64,000 nt of DNA from Ruegeria haliotis (GCF_013377785.1 NZ_JABXWT010000008.1:81482-145481), one strand, 5' to 3'. Positions 15,910-24,833 are shown, counted from the stretch's first letter. Program-made: numbers and translations. Notes: generated from the letters alone by a model not told the origin.

Positions 15910-16467
15910 ATGGATATGAGTCACCGCATTCGCGCGCTTATCAACAGGATCGCCAGACTTGACGCCGCTCACAGTTGGGAGGGTGATCTGAACCCTGCAC
16001 AACGGGGTGCTTTGGAGTATTTGGTTCAGGCCAACATGTACTCTCGGGCACCGTCTCATGTCGCTGAGTACTTCGGTACAACACGAGGAACGATGTCTCA
16101 GACTCTCAAGGTGCTGGCACGCAAGGGTTATGTATCTGAAGAGACTTCGAAGTCTGACAAACGGTCAATCTCGTATACGCCAACTGATGCAGGGAGCGCG
16201 TTGATCGCCGCTTCAAACCCCATCTCCGCCGCGTTCGAAGCGCTCAACCCGGATGAACAGGCCGAATTGGAAAAGACACTGAGGCGCGGCCTGCAACTGG
16301 CGCTCAAGGCCAACGGCGGTCAGTCCTTTGGCTTGTGCAAGACGTGTGAGCACTATGACCCTCAAGAGGTAAACGGGTTTTGCAAGCTTCTCTCGGTCTC
16401 GCTGTCAAAAGGCGAAAACAACAAGATCTGTGTCGAACATAAAGAGGTGGCAGTTGTCGCATCCTAA
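15910..16467 (+). CDS. MarR-family regulator with a C-terminal four-cysteine motif
   Basis: A 185-residue MarR-type protein (ATG 15910). The winged helix spans about residues 28-95 (APSHVAEYFGTTRGTMSQTLKVLARKGYV, then wing KSDKRSISYTPT). Beyond the usual MarR fold there is a C-terminal extension with cysteines at 143, 146 (CKTC), 158 and 174, a pattern that could hold zinc or an Fe-S cluster and act as a redox or metal sensor. The MOSC fragment overlaps its end. Confidence 0.85.
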   Translation: MDMSHRIRALINRIARLDAAHSWEGDLNPAQRGALEYLVQANMYSRAPSHVAEYFGTTRGTMSQTLKVLARKGYVSEETSKSDKRSISYTPTDAGSALIAASNPISAAFEALNPDEQAELEKTLRRGLQLALKANGGQSFGLCKTCEHYDPQEVNGFCKLLSVSLSKGENNKICVEHKEVAVVAS

Positions 16468-16717
16468 TCTGAGCGCACTCGTAGATGGCCTGTTCCTCGG
16501 TGTCGCCAAAGATCGGTGGGAAGGAAAACCGCCATCGTCCATTCAGAAGGACCGGGTCAGCGGACCACAGGATGTATCATTCAGCGGGTTTTCCGGCGAT
16601 GAACAGGCAGACCTGACGGTGCATGGTGGCGCAGAAAAGGCCATTCATCACTATGCCTCTGATCATTACACGGCTTGGCAGGCAGAGGGGCATATGGTCC
16701 TAAATACAATCCCTGCG
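16454..16717 (+). pseudogene. MOSC-domain protein (YiiM-like), 3' part removed by IS element 2
   Basis: From a TTG at 16454, with GAGGTG just upstream, the frame runs through GLFLGVAKDRW, FSGDEQADLTVHGG and EKAIHHYASDHY. This is the N-terminal part of MOSC/YiiM proteins, which bind a sulfur carrier or molybdopterin-like group and reduce N-hydroxylated compounds. The match ends at the IS edge (16718), and the frame stops at 16759 inside the element. About 88 of roughly 220 residues remain. The start overlaps marR by 14 bp, so the two were co-transcribed. Confidence 0.7.
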
Positions 16718-17525
16718 GGCACTGTAAAGTTAACTGACCGAGCCCGAAACTGGGCCTGATTGCGCTATTCACGCTGGTTGGAGTCGAGCGATCTTACGCC
16801 ACGCATCCATAGCGGCGGTGCGGAGCTCGCGAAATTCTGAGGATGTCATCTCGTGGCGGGGCAGGTGAAACAGGTTTGCAATCGGGTCGTGAATGGAGAT
16901 GAAGCGTTGCAAATGCCGAGGCGATTTGAAGCGTTTCATAACGCGCTCGCGCCTTCGGATCCTTTGGTGAGAGTTCTCAGCCCGGTTATTCAAGCCCTTG
17001 TGCGAACGATGCTCGACCCCCGGCATGATCTCGCGCTTTGCCGCCGGGTATGAGCGAAGTTTGTCAGTGATCAAAACCCTCGGCGGATGGCCCTGTCGTT
17101 TCAACAACTTGCGCATCAGGCGCAGGGCGGCCTTCCGGTCACGCCGAGCTTGAACCAGAACATCTAGTACGAACCCCTCCTGATCGACAGCCCGCCAAAC
17201 CCAATGCTTGCATCCCCTGATCGAGACGACAACTTCATCCAGGTGCCACTTGTCGCCGAGCTTACCTGTCGACCGGCGTCGGATCGTTTTCGCGAATTCC
17301 CGTCCGAATTTTTCGGCCCAGGACCTCACCGTCTGGTGCGAAACGATGATGCCGCGGTCGGCTAGAAGATCCTCGACCATTCGCAGGCTCAGGGGAAACC
17401 GGAAATACAGCCAGACGGCATAAGCAATCACGTCAGGCGGGAAACGGTGGCGGCGATAGAGGTGGGTGTTAGTCATGCCGTCATGTCGCACTTTACGCGG
17501 GCAGCCGCATTAACTTTACGGTGCC
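16718..17525 (-). mobile_element. IS6-family insertion sequence, element 2
   Basis: An 808-bp element. The left end reads GGCACTGTAAAGTTAA from 16718 and the reverse complement of the right end reads GGCACCGTAAAGTTAA from 17525, 15 of 16 identical. Flanking octamers (TCCCTGCG left, GTTGAAGC right) differ, so no target duplication. Left flank is a MOSC gene fragment, right flank an aldehyde dehydrogenase tail, which again suggests an adjacent deletion. Confidence 0.85.
16769..17476 (-). CDS. IS6-family transposase, element 2
   Basis: A 235-residue DDE transposase (ATG 17476, MTNTHLYRRHRFPPDV; an upstream start at 17491 adds five residues). Catalytic residues lie in KWHLDEVV, VLITDKLRSY and NNRAENSHQRIRRRE. 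The RFKSPRHLQRFIS segment is typical. It is related to but clearly distinct from element 1. Intact. Confidence 0.9.
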   Translation of the reverse strand: MTNTHLYRRHRFPPDVIAYAVWLYFRFPLSLRMVEDLLADRGIIVSHQTVRSWAEKFGREFAKTIRRRSTGKLGDKWHLDEVVVSIRGCKHWVWRAVDQEGFVLDVLVQARRDRKAALRLMRKLLKRQGHPPRVLITDKLRSYPAAKREIMPGVEHRSHKGLNNRAENSHQRIRRRERVMKRFKSPRHLQRFISIHDPIANLFHLPRHEMTSSEFRELRTAAMDAWRKIARLQPA

Positions 17526-17526
17526 G

Positions 17527-17640
17527 TTGAAGCCGTTTGGAGGTTATCAACAGTCGGGTATCAGAGGTTGAGACAACGCAATTCACTCGCATGAACAATA
17601 CGCCCAATTGAACGCGCTCGCGAGCGAGAGAGGGAACTGA
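17527..17640 (+). pseudogene. Aldehyde dehydrogenase C-terminal remnant
   Basis: Directly right of IS element 2 the frame from 17527 reads LKPFGGYQQSGIRG, a TGA, then DNAIHSHEQYAQLNALAS and a stop. This matches the end of aldehyde dehydrogenases of the PuuC/BADH type (PFGGYKQSGxGRDxxxHxxxxYxxxK), with an in-frame stop where GRD would be. Only about 37 codons remain. The 5' part was removed together with the end of the MOSC gene. Confidence 0.6.
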
Positions 17641-17652
17641 GGAGTCTTGGGA

Positions 17653-18558
17653 TCATAGCTTCAGCCGATCCAGCAACTCCTTTACGCTGGCGTAACTATT
17701 CAGGCGAGCCGCCCAATCGTCGGGCACGCCATGTAAGACGCCTGACACTGCACCCAGCAGCATGGCCCGGCCACTGCTGTCGCCGCCGGACATGATATTG
17801 GCACGGACGGCGTCCTTGTAGGATCCGGCAGTCAGAAGGTTGTGCAATACGCTGGGAACGCCATTTTCCAGCTCGCAGGCCAGACCCAGTTCACTGGTGA
17901 TCTCCGCGTTGGTGCGATCCGTGGCGGCGCGGGCTAGGTCCAGCCGGGGCAGGATCTGCGGATCAGCTGCGCCCACTGCAGCTTCGGCGATCTGGGCTTT
18001 GGATTCCCCGTCGCGCGCGGCGATCAACATGGCGGTCGCGACCGCTCCGTAAAGATCGGCGATCTCGGTCGCGTTGGTGGTGCGCACCGCGTCCGCGGCG
18101 TGGCGCTCCTGACCGGCAGCCACCAGTGCAGGCAGTTTGGCAATGGCGGGCAATTGCACGTCATTGGCCCCCTGCGGCGCGTCAGCGTCACCCTTAGCGA
18201 GATTGTCGAGCGTTTCACGGGTCGCGTGGTCGATATAGCCGGAATAGGTCCCGCCATACCCGAAATGCGCGGCAAATTCGGCGTTATACACCGTTTGGTC
18301 ATAGGTGCCACCAGACGCCGCCAGCGCCCGCAGCAGCACCATCAACTGTTCCCCATACTGGGTCAGGTCGCCGGGGCGTTTCAGCGGGTGCGCGAAATAG
18401 GCTGGGACGCCTTCGAAATCCTTGGCCGTTGTGCCGCAAAATTCGGGCGTGTCGCCAGCCAGCTGAGCGATGCGTGGCTGATCATAGAGCCAGTGCAACC
18501 CCAGCGACGCCGCATCTCCAACTAAGGCGCCAATGACCAAATTACGCTTTGTGTTCAT
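17653..18558 (-). CDS. ADP-ribosylglycohydrolase-family protein
   Basis: A 301-residue ADP-ribosylglycohydrolase fold protein. It starts IGALVGDAASLGLHWLYD, the first metal-binding block, and ends with MSGGDSSGRAMLLGAVSG, where the family usually has GGDTDT or GGDNDS binding Mg. The middle aspartate position reads SSG here, so one metal ligand may be lost. The family removes ADP-ribose from proteins or acts on small molecules. It lies 14 bp downstream of an SDR and beside an ABC importer, so a metabolic role is possible. Confidence 0.8.
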   Translation of the reverse strand: MNTKRNLVIGALVGDAASLGLHWLYDQPRIAQLAGDTPEFCGTTAKDFEGVPAYFAHPLKRPGDLTQYGEQLMVLLRALAASGGTYDQTVYNAEFAAHFGYGGTYSGYIDHATRETLDNLAKGDADAPQGANDVQLPAIAKLPALVAAGQERHAADAVRTTNATEIADLYGAVATAMLIAARDGESKAQIAEAAVGAADPQILPRLDLARAATDRTNAEITSELGLACELENGVPSVLHNLLTAGSYKDAVRANIMSGGDSSGRAMLLGAVSGVLHGVPDDWAARLNSYASVKELLDRLKL

Positions 18559-18572
18559 CTTATTGCCCGCCT

Positions 18573-19358
18573 TTAACCCTGGACCGCACCGCGATCCGCA
18601 TTCAGTTTCTGTCCGGTGATGTTTGCTGCCAAGGGGGAGGCTAAGTAAAGGTAGGTCAAGGAAACGTCATCGGCCAGTTGGACGCCTGGTAGTGATTGAC
18701 TGGCACTGATTTCATCTTCGATGACCTCTTCGGACACGCCCCTGTCCTGCGCCATTTCACGCAGCGTATTCAGGGCAGGACCGGTCAGGACCCAGCCGGG
18801 ACAGACTGCATTGACGCGAATACCAAGCGGACCCAGTTCTTTCGCCATCACGCGCATAAAGCCGATATTAGCGTGTTTTGAAGAAATATAAGCGCTAAGA
18901 TCCGGCTCAGCTGTGGTGCCCCAGATCGATGCGGTGATGATGATCCGGCCGCTGTGACCCATCAGTGGTACGGCCGCACGGGTGGTCAGATAGGTGCCGT
19001 TGACATTGATGTCGATGACGCGGCGAAAACGGGCCTCAGCCTCATCACTCTGGTCGCTGATTGGGGTGACATCCTCCAACCCCGCATTGGCGACGAACAC
19101 ATCCAATGAGGGGATCTGCGAAAACACCTCGTTCACCCGGGTGCCATCAGTGATGTCGCAGGTCCATCCAGTAACTGAGCGACCGGTTTCGTGCGCCAGG
19201 TCGCGTGCGACCTGATGGATTTCCTCGCCTTGAGACAGAATGTTCAGATCGGCACCATGAAGCGCAAAGTTACGAGCTACGCTATGGCCGATGCCACGGC
19301 TTGCACCGGTGACCATCACCATTTGACCGGTGAAATCGAGGCCGGGAATCAGATTCAT
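18573..19358 (-). CDS. Short-chain dehydrogenase/reductase
   Basis: A 261-residue classical SDR. The cofactor motif TGASRGIG, the VANAGLED motif and a full Ser-Tyr-Lys triad (TAS, then LSAYISSKH) are present, in contrast to the SDR at 9802. Family members oxidise or reduce alcohols and ketones with NAD(P). It is co-directional with the ADP-ribosylglycohydrolase gene (14 bp apart) and follows the SnoaL-like gene. Substrate unknown. Confidence 0.9.
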   Translation of the reverse strand: MNLIPGLDFTGQMVMVTGASRGIGHSVARNFALHGADLNILSQGEEIHQVARDLAHETGRSVTGWTCDITDGTRVNEVFSQIPSLDVFVANAGLEDVTPISDQSDEAEARFRRVIDINVNGTYLTTRAAVPLMGHSGRIIITASIWGTTAEPDLSAYISSKHANIGFMRVMAKELGPLGIRVNAVCPGWVLTGPALNTLREMAQDRGVSEEVIEDEISASQSLPGVQLADDVSLTYLYLASPLAANITGQKLNADRGAVQG

Positions 19359-19478
19359 ATTGGGTCTCCTGAAGCATATATCCGGGGCGGAGCCCGGGTT
19401 GGGATCACTGAATCGTCGAAAGGTCAGGCACTGCGTACCTGACCTCTTTATGGTTTGAAAATAAGCGGTTGCGAGGGT

Positions 19479-19940
19479 TCACTTCTCAGTGCCGTCGACA
19501 CCTGCGATGGCCAGATGAGGCAGGGGCATGACCCCGAGCTGAAAGAAGAGACCTAGCGTATCCTCGTGATAGAGGTAGTCGGTGACCTTACCATTTTCGT
19601 CGAACTTGAACCATTCAGCGCCATAGATGTCGACCTTGCGACCCGTGCCGGGGATGCCGTAGAAATCACCATTGTGGGTGCCACGCAAGCGGAAGCGGGA
19701 CATTACGGTGTTGCCGTCGGCCACCAGATCGATGGCGTCTTCGTGGATGTCGGGGAAGGCCTCGCGCCAGAAGCTGACAAGCTTCTTGAAACCATCACGA
19801 CCAGAAGGCCAGCCATCCAATAGAAGGCCGTGGCTTAGGTCTTCGTTGAAGATTTCGTCGACGCGTTTCATATCGTTTTTGTTCCAGCAGGTGGCATAAA
19901 TGTCGGCCACCGTGGCCTTGTTGCGCTCTTGATCGGTCAT
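19479..19940 (-). CDS. SnoaL-like/ester cyclase-family protein
   Basis: A 153-residue NTF2-fold protein. ATG 19940 is chosen because GGAGA lies just upstream and the protein then begins MTDQERNKATVADIYATCWN. The AFPDIHEDAIDLVADGNTVMSRFRLRGTH block is typical of SnoaL-like polyketide cyclases and ester cyclases; many relatives have unknown substrates. It is the first gene of the minus-strand set SnoaL-SDR-ADPRG, divergent from the branched-chain-type ABC importer at 20260. Confidence 0.85.
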   Translation of the reverse strand: MTDQERNKATVADIYATCWNKNDMKRVDEIFNEDLSHGLLLDGWPSGRDGFKKLVSFWREAFPDIHEDAIDLVADGNTVMSRFRLRGTHNGDFYGIPGTGRKVDIYGAEWFKFDENGKVTDYLYHEDTLGLFFQLGVMPLPHLAIAGVDGTEK

Positions 19941-20259
19941 GTATCTCTCCGGTCGGTAATTCTGTTCCCGGGAAGTGTGACTACTCACCGTTGCTTGTGT
20001 CACCCGATGAAACCTCATGTCTTGGCTGAAGAGAATTCAGGCACGGGACTGAAAGAGTTGCGCCTATGAAAAACGTCAACGCCGCTCAACCAACCTGGTT
20101 CCAGCATGCTGAGGGGTGTCTGTCCTGTCGCATGAAGCGGCTGAACCTTCATAAGGCGGTGGCGCCCTGAACCTCGGTTCCAATCTGCAGACAGGCTGAG
20201 CAATGCATCCTTCTGCGCCGCCGCTAACAGCAACCTGTTCCAATCGGGAGGAACAAAAA
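19941..20259. promoter_or_regulatory. Divergent promoter region between the SnoaL-like operon and the ABC importer
   Basis: About 320 bp without a gene. It must hold promoters for both directions. The only clear signals are the Shine-Dalgarno sequences at each end (GGGAGG before 20260 and GGAGA before 19940). I see no obvious large palindrome or riboswitch. Confidence 0.4.
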
Positions 20260-21462
20260 ATGGCTAACACGTTTCTGAAAACCACCCTGGGTGCGATGGC
20301 CTTTGGTGCCAGCGCAACCCTAGCAATGGCCGACACGATCTCGCTGGGCGCGCCGATTCCGCTGACCGGGTATTTCGCCGCCGACGGCGAAACGATGGAA
20401 CAGGCGATCAACCTGGCTGTGGGTGAGATCAACGCCGAGGGCGGCCTGCTGGGCAAACATATCGAAGTGGTCACCTTCGACATCGGCGATCTGACACCGG
20501 ATAAGTTGGCGGCTGCGGCGGCAAACCTGATCGAACGCGGTGGCGTCAGCGCCTTGATCAACGGCTATGGCGGTATGGGCCCGGATATCCCGGCCTTTTG
20601 CCCCTATGGCATCCCCTATATCCACAACGACGCGGTGGCAGGTGTGATCGATCTGGCCGAGCGGATGCGCTGTAACGCGATCTTCAACGCCTCTGACATC
20701 GATCTGAACTATGGCAAAACCCAGTTCGACATGATGATGACCACCGGTCATAACTTTGAAACCAAGCGCCTGGCCATCGTGCATGGCGATTTCGAATGGG
20801 ACATCAACAATGCTAAATCCATGGCCGATGCCGCCGAAGCGGCTGGCTGGGAAGTAGTCTATGTGCAGGAAGTGCCCTATGACACTGTGGAATGGACCGG
20901 CATCCAAAGCCAGATCCGCGAAGCGCAGCCCTCGCTGATCCATCTGGAAGCGCTGGAGCCTGCGGTCGCTACCACTTTCCTGTCGCAATACAAGGAAAAC
21001 CCCGCTGGCGACGCGTTGCTGAATGTGGGCTATATCGGGGCCACCACCGGTCTGGATGACGTGATCGCGCAAGGCCGGGCCGAAGGTCTGCTGTCCTTTA
21101 CCCTGAACGCGCATCAGGACAACGAGGCAGGCAACGCCTTTGTCGAACGCTGGGAAACAGCCTATGGGTTCGAGCCCTCGGTCAGCCTGGCCGCCGCAGT
21201 CTATGACATGGTCTATATGTGGGCCGCTGCGGTCGAGCAGGTGGGCGATGCCTCGGATTATAACGCCGTGGCTGATGCGATCCGCACCATGAAATACGAA
21301 GGCCTAGTAGGCACCTTTGATTTCAACGAGCGCAACTTCATCAACAACGGATCCGACACGCAGCCCGCGCAGCTGTTCCAGGTGCAGAACGGCGAACGTG
21401 TGCGTCTGGTTGTCGGTGACCAGAAAGTTGGCGAGATCACCCAGCCTGCCTGGATCAACTAA
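20260..21462 (+). CDS. Periplasmic substrate-binding protein, branched-chain amino acid/amide ABC type
   Basis: A 400-residue type I periplasmic binding protein with a signal peptide (MANTFLKTTLGAMAFGASATLAMA). The mature part starts ISLGAPIPLTGYFAADG, the usual first strand and ligand loop of LivJ/AmiC/UrtA-like proteins, and ends in VVGDQKVGEIT. ATG 20260 has GGGAGGA upstream. It is followed by two ATPases and two permeases, a complete HAAT importer. The ligand could be an amino acid, amide, urea or aromatic acid. Confidence 0.9.
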   Translation: MANTFLKTTLGAMAFGASATLAMADTISLGAPIPLTGYFAADGETMEQAINLAVGEINAEGGLLGKHIEVVTFDIGDLTPDKLAAAAANLIERGGVSALINGYGGMGPDIPAFCPYGIPYIHNDAVAGVIDLAERMRCNAIFNASDIDLNYGKTQFDMMMTTGHNFETKRLAIVHGDFEWDINNAKSMADAAEAAGWEVVYVQEVPYDTVEWTGIQSQIREAQPSLIHLEALEPAVATTFLSQYKENPAGDALLNVGYIGATTGLDDVIAQGRAEGLLSFTLNAHQDNEAGNAFVERWETAYGFEPSVSLAAAVYDMVYMWAAAVEQVGDASDYNAVADAIRTMKYEGLVGTFDFNERNFINNGSDTQPAQLFQVQNGERVRLVVGDQKVGEITQPAWIN

Positions 21463-21476
21463 CACTCCCCCAACTG

Positions 21477-21511
21477 GTCGCGCCCTCGCTATTGCGACGG
21501 GCGCGACATTT
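21477..21511 (+). terminator. GC-rich hairpin with short T-run after the binding-protein gene
   Basis: GTCGCGCCC (21477-21485) pairs perfectly with GGGCGCGAC (21499-21507) across a 13-base loop and is followed by ATTTTCC. Such hairpins after the binding-protein gene often cause partial termination and raise its expression over the membrane components. Confidence 0.6.
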
Positions 21512-21547
21512 TCCATCTTCTTACGCATCAGCACAGGAATACGCGGA

Positions 21548-22276
21548 ATGACGCAAATGTCGCTGGAAAATGTCACGATGCAGTTCGGACCGTTCCGGGC
21601 GCTGACTGATATGTCTTTTCACATCGAACGAGGCGAGATTCTAGGCGTGGCCGGGCCGAACGGCGCTGGCAAATCCACCCTGATGAATGTTTGTACCGGG
21701 GGTCTGCGCGCCTCGGGCGGGCAGGTCATTTTCAACGGTCAGGATATTACCCGGTTCAAACGACATCACCGCTGCGGGCTGGGCATCGCGCAGACATTCC
21801 AGATCCCCACGCTGCTGTCCTCGCTCACCGTGGGCGAAAATCTGCTGGCCGGACAGATCTTTGGGCGCGAAGTGCGGGGTGAAGAAACCGGGATTTCCAT
21901 GGAGGACATCCTGTTCCTGACCCAGCTTGAGGACCACCTGCCGATACCAGCCGCGCAGGCCGACCTGCTGACGCGCAAACGGATCATGCTGGGCGCGGCA
22001 CTGGCCACAGGCCCCGAGATCATCTTCATGGATGAGCCTCTAGGTGGTTTGAATGCCGAAGAGATTGTCGAGTTTTTGCAGGTCATTCGCCATGTGCGCG
22101 AAGAGCTGGGCATCACCATTGTCATGGTCGAACACAAGACCCGCGCCCTGGCCGAAATCGCCGACCGCGTGTTGATCATCAATTTCGGCGAGTTTGTCAT
22201 GCTCGACACCCCACAGGTCGTGCTCAACGACGACCATGTGGTCGAAATCTATCTGGGAAAGAGACACGATGCTTGA
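21548..22276 (+). CDS. livG: ABC transporter ATP-binding protein, LivG type
   Basis: A 242-residue ATPase. Walker A GPNGAGKST, Walker B IIFMDEPLGGLN and the switch His in VMVEHKT are intact. The signature C-loop is unusual, reading DLLTRKRIMLGAAL rather than the LSGGQ or LPYGKRR form common in LivG. ATG 21548 is chosen from the domain start. It overlaps the next gene by 8 bp. Confidence 0.9.
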   Translation: MTQMSLENVTMQFGPFRALTDMSFHIERGEILGVAGPNGAGKSTLMNVCTGGLRASGGQVIFNGQDITRFKRHHRCGLGIAQTFQIPTLLSSLTVGENLLAGQIFGREVRGEETGISMEDILFLTQLEDHLPIPAAQADLLTRKRIMLGAALATGPEIIFMDEPLGGLNAEEIVEFLQVIRHVREELGITIVMVEHKTRALAEIADRVLIINFGEFVMLDTPQVVLNDDHVVEIYLGKRHDA

Positions 22277-22943
22277 GGTTGAGGGTATCAACGCCTTCTA
22301 CGGCGATTTTCACGTGCTGCACGATGCCTCGCTGCGCGTTGGCAAAGGCGAGCTGGTGGCCGTGGTGGGTGCTAATGGTCACGGTAAAAGCACTTTGCTC
22401 AAGGCGATTTGCGGATTGACTCCGGTGAAATCGGGCCAGATCCGGTTCGACGGTAGCGACATCGCCAGGTGCAAGACCCCGCATCTTGTGGGTCAGGGAC
22501 TGGTTTACGTGGCTGAGGACCGCCGTCTGTTTCCCGACATGACCGTTCTCGAAAACCTACAACTTGGGGCTTATCTGTCCGGCGCCCGGGCGCAGGAGGC
22601 GCAAAATCTCGACCGGATATTCACACTTTACCCCCGTCTGGCCGAACGCCGTAAACAGTTGTGCCGTTCGTTGTCAGGGGGTGAGGCGCAGATGGTGGCG
22701 CTGGGACGCGGGCTGATGTCGAACCCTTCTCTGCTGGCGATTGACGAGCCGTCCCTGGGTCTGGCCCCGAACCTGACCGAGATGATGCTGAAGACCGTTT
22801 CGCAACTGAACAAGGACGGGCTGACCGTCCTGATCGTGGAACAAAGCCTGGCGCTGCTTCAGGGCATGATTGACCGGGTCTACTCCATCGAAGAAGGCAT
22901 CGTGCGTGAAACCAATGCAGACAACATGCAGGAAGTGCTATGA
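22269..22943 (+). CDS. livF: ABC transporter ATP-binding protein, LivF type
   Basis: A 224-residue ATPase with Walker A GANGHGKST, signature LSGGEAQMVALGRGL and Walker B LLAIDEPSLGLAP, all canonical for LivF. It begins MLEVEGINAFYGDFHVLH. It overlaps livG at its start and the permease gene at its end (ATGA-type), showing tight coupling. Confidence 0.92.
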   Translation: MLEVEGINAFYGDFHVLHDASLRVGKGELVAVVGANGHGKSTLLKAICGLTPVKSGQIRFDGSDIARCKTPHLVGQGLVYVAEDRRLFPDMTVLENLQLGAYLSGARAQEAQNLDRIFTLYPRLAERRKQLCRSLSGGEAQMVALGRGLMSNPSLLAIDEPSLGLAPNLTEMMLKTVSQLNKDGLTVLIVEQSLALLQGMIDRVYSIEEGIVRETNADNMQEVL

Positions 22944-23812
22944 TGCAGATACTTGAAATTCTGATCAGCGGCATCACCCAGGGCGCGGTCTATTGCGTTG
23001 TGGCAGTGGGCTTGTCACTTGTCTATGGCGCGTCGCGCATTCTGAACTTTGCCCATGGGTCTCTGTATTCGCTGGGCGGGTTTCTGGCTTGGTATCTGGT
23101 TGTCGGCGGGCCGGGACTGCCGCTGTGGCTGGCGTTTCTGCTGATCCTGCCGGTTCTGGCGCTGACCGGCGTGGTCATTGAGCGGGCCATCATCCGTCCT
23201 CTGCGCGGGTCAGACAACTGGAAGATCAACACCATCATGGTGACGCTGGGCCTGGCTTTCATCATTGAAAACGGGCTGCAACTGGTCTTTGGCCCAGGAA
23301 CTCGCACTATTCCGCCCTTTGTCGAAGGATCACTTAGCATCGGTGGCATTACCATAACCTGGTACAAGCTGTCGATCTTCGTGATCTCATTGGCCTTGGT
23401 TGGCACGTTAGAGCTGTTTCTGTCCTCGACCCGCTATGGGCAGGCGGTGCGGGCCGTCAGTCAGGATATGCAGGGGGCCAATCAGGTTGGGATCAACGTC
23501 AATCAGGTGTTTTCGACCACTTTTGCGCTGTCGGTGGTCCTGACCGGTGTCGCGGGAATCTTGCTAGCACCGGTGTTCCTTGTGTCACCGTTGGGCGGTT
23601 GGGCGCCGTTCCTCAAGGCCTTTGTGATCGTGGTTCTAGGCGGTCTGGGCAGCACCAAAGGGGCGTTCGTAGCTGCCTTTATCCTGGCCGTGCTCGAAGC
23701 CTTCGTCATTTTCTATATCGGTCCAAGCTGGGCCATGCCGGCCTGGCTCTTGATGCTGATCATCGTGTTGATGGTCCGTCCAAAAGGCCTGTTCGGCGTG
23801 TGGGAGAACTGA
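22940..23812 (+). CDS. livH: Branched-chain-type ABC permease, LivH type
   Basis: A 290-residue inner-membrane permease with multiple hydrophobic segments. Its start (ISGITQGAVYCVVAVGLSLVYG) and the VSQDMQGANQVGINVN cytoplasmic loop are typical of LivH/UrtB permeases. It pairs with the permease at 23814, one base after its stop. Confidence 0.92.
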   Translation: MMQILEILISGITQGAVYCVVAVGLSLVYGASRILNFAHGSLYSLGGFLAWYLVVGGPGLPLWLAFLLILPVLALTGVVIERAIIRPLRGSDNWKINTIMVTLGLAFIIENGLQLVFGPGTRTIPPFVEGSLSIGGITITWYKLSIFVISLALVGTLELFLSSTRYGQAVRAVSQDMQGANQVGINVNQVFSTTFALSVVLTGVAGILLAPVFLVSPLGGWAPFLKAFVIVVLGGLGSTKGAFVAAFILAVLEAFVIFYIGPSWAMPAWLLMLIIVLMVRPKGLFGVWEN

Positions 23813-23813
23813 G

Positions 23814-24806
23814 ATGTCCGCAAAAATAAACGCGACCCTTGCCAAAATTCCGTCGGTCTTTACAGGCACCGGGCTCAAGCGTGACTCGATGGTCTATTGG
23901 GCCGTCGTGGCCGGGCTGGCCCTGCTGGGCGGGCTGATCGGCGACAGCTATGTCCACCACATCCTGATCCTGGTGTTCATCTGGTGCATCGTGATCGCCA
24001 GCTGGGATCTGATCCTGGGCTATGCCGGAATCTTCAACTATGCGCAGCTGGTGTTCTTTACCTTCGGCGCCTATGGCTCGGCGATGCTGTCGATCTATGC
24101 GGGGCTGACACCTTTGCTAGCGATTGCTGCCGCAGCCGGGATCGGGGCGGTGATCGGCCTGATCGTGGCGGTGCCCAGCCTGCGGCTGAAGGGCGAATAT
24201 GTGGCCCTCTTCACCTTTGCCGTGCATCTGGCGCTGCCGCCGCTGATTCAGCAGGGCAAAGCCATCGGCATGGGCGGCAATACCGGTCTTCTGGGTATCC
24301 CATGGCTGAACCTGTTTGGCTATCAGGTGTCGTCGATTGACAAGCTGACCTGGTATTGGGTGGCGCTAGCTTTTGGCGCTGTCTGTGTCTACCTGATCTA
24401 TTTCATCGTGCTGCGTGGACGCATGGGTCTGGCGTTTATCGCCATGCGAGATGCCGATACTTTTGCGCAAGCCATCGGTGTGAATGAGTACAAGTACAAA
24501 ATGCTTGCCTTTGTCGTCTCAGCCATGTTCACCGCCGTGGCGGGGGGGCTTTATGCGCACTACACATCCGTGGTGACGCCCAAAGTTCTTGGGACCGAGT
24601 TCTTTCTGATGGCGATGGTCATGCTAGCCATTGGCGGCATGGGGCGCTTCCCGGGCGCGGTGCTGGGTGTGTTCATCGTGGTGATCGGCAATGAGCTGCT
24701 GCGCAGCTTTGACGATTATCGCCTGCTGCTCTTGGGGATAGCCGTGGTGCTGACGGTGATTTTCCTGCCCAATGGCGTGGCCGGGCTGTTTGCGAAACGC
24801 AAATAA
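23814..24806 (+). CDS. livM: Branched-chain-type ABC permease, LivM type
   Basis: A 330-residue LivM-type permease. About ten hydrophobic segments are present, with the family features GYAGIFNYAQLVFFTFGAYG and the MRDADTFAQAIGVNEYKYK loop that contacts the ATPase. It is the last gene of the importer; a strong terminator follows. Confidence 0.92.
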   Translation: MSAKINATLAKIPSVFTGTGLKRDSMVYWAVVAGLALLGGLIGDSYVHHILILVFIWCIVIASWDLILGYAGIFNYAQLVFFTFGAYGSAMLSIYAGLTPLLAIAAAAGIGAVIGLIVAVPSLRLKGEYVALFTFAVHLALPPLIQQGKAIGMGGNTGLLGIPWLNLFGYQVSSIDKLTWYWVALAFGAVCVYLIYFIVLRGRMGLAFIAMRDADTFAQAIGVNEYKYKMLAFVVSAMFTAVAGGLYAHYTSVVTPKVLGTEFFLMAMVMLAIGGMGRFPGAVLGVFIVVIGNELLRSFDDYRLLLLGIAVVLTVIFLPNGVAGLFAKRK

Positions 24807-24811
24807 GACAG

Positions 24812-24833
24812 CCCGCCCCGACACCGGGGCGGG
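24812..24833. terminator. Terminator between livM and the convergent LysR gene
   Basis: CCCGCCCCG (24812-24820) and CGGGGCGGG (24825-24833) form a perfect 9-bp stem with loop ACAC, followed by TTTC. It lies between two convergent genes, so it can serve both. Confidence 0.8.
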
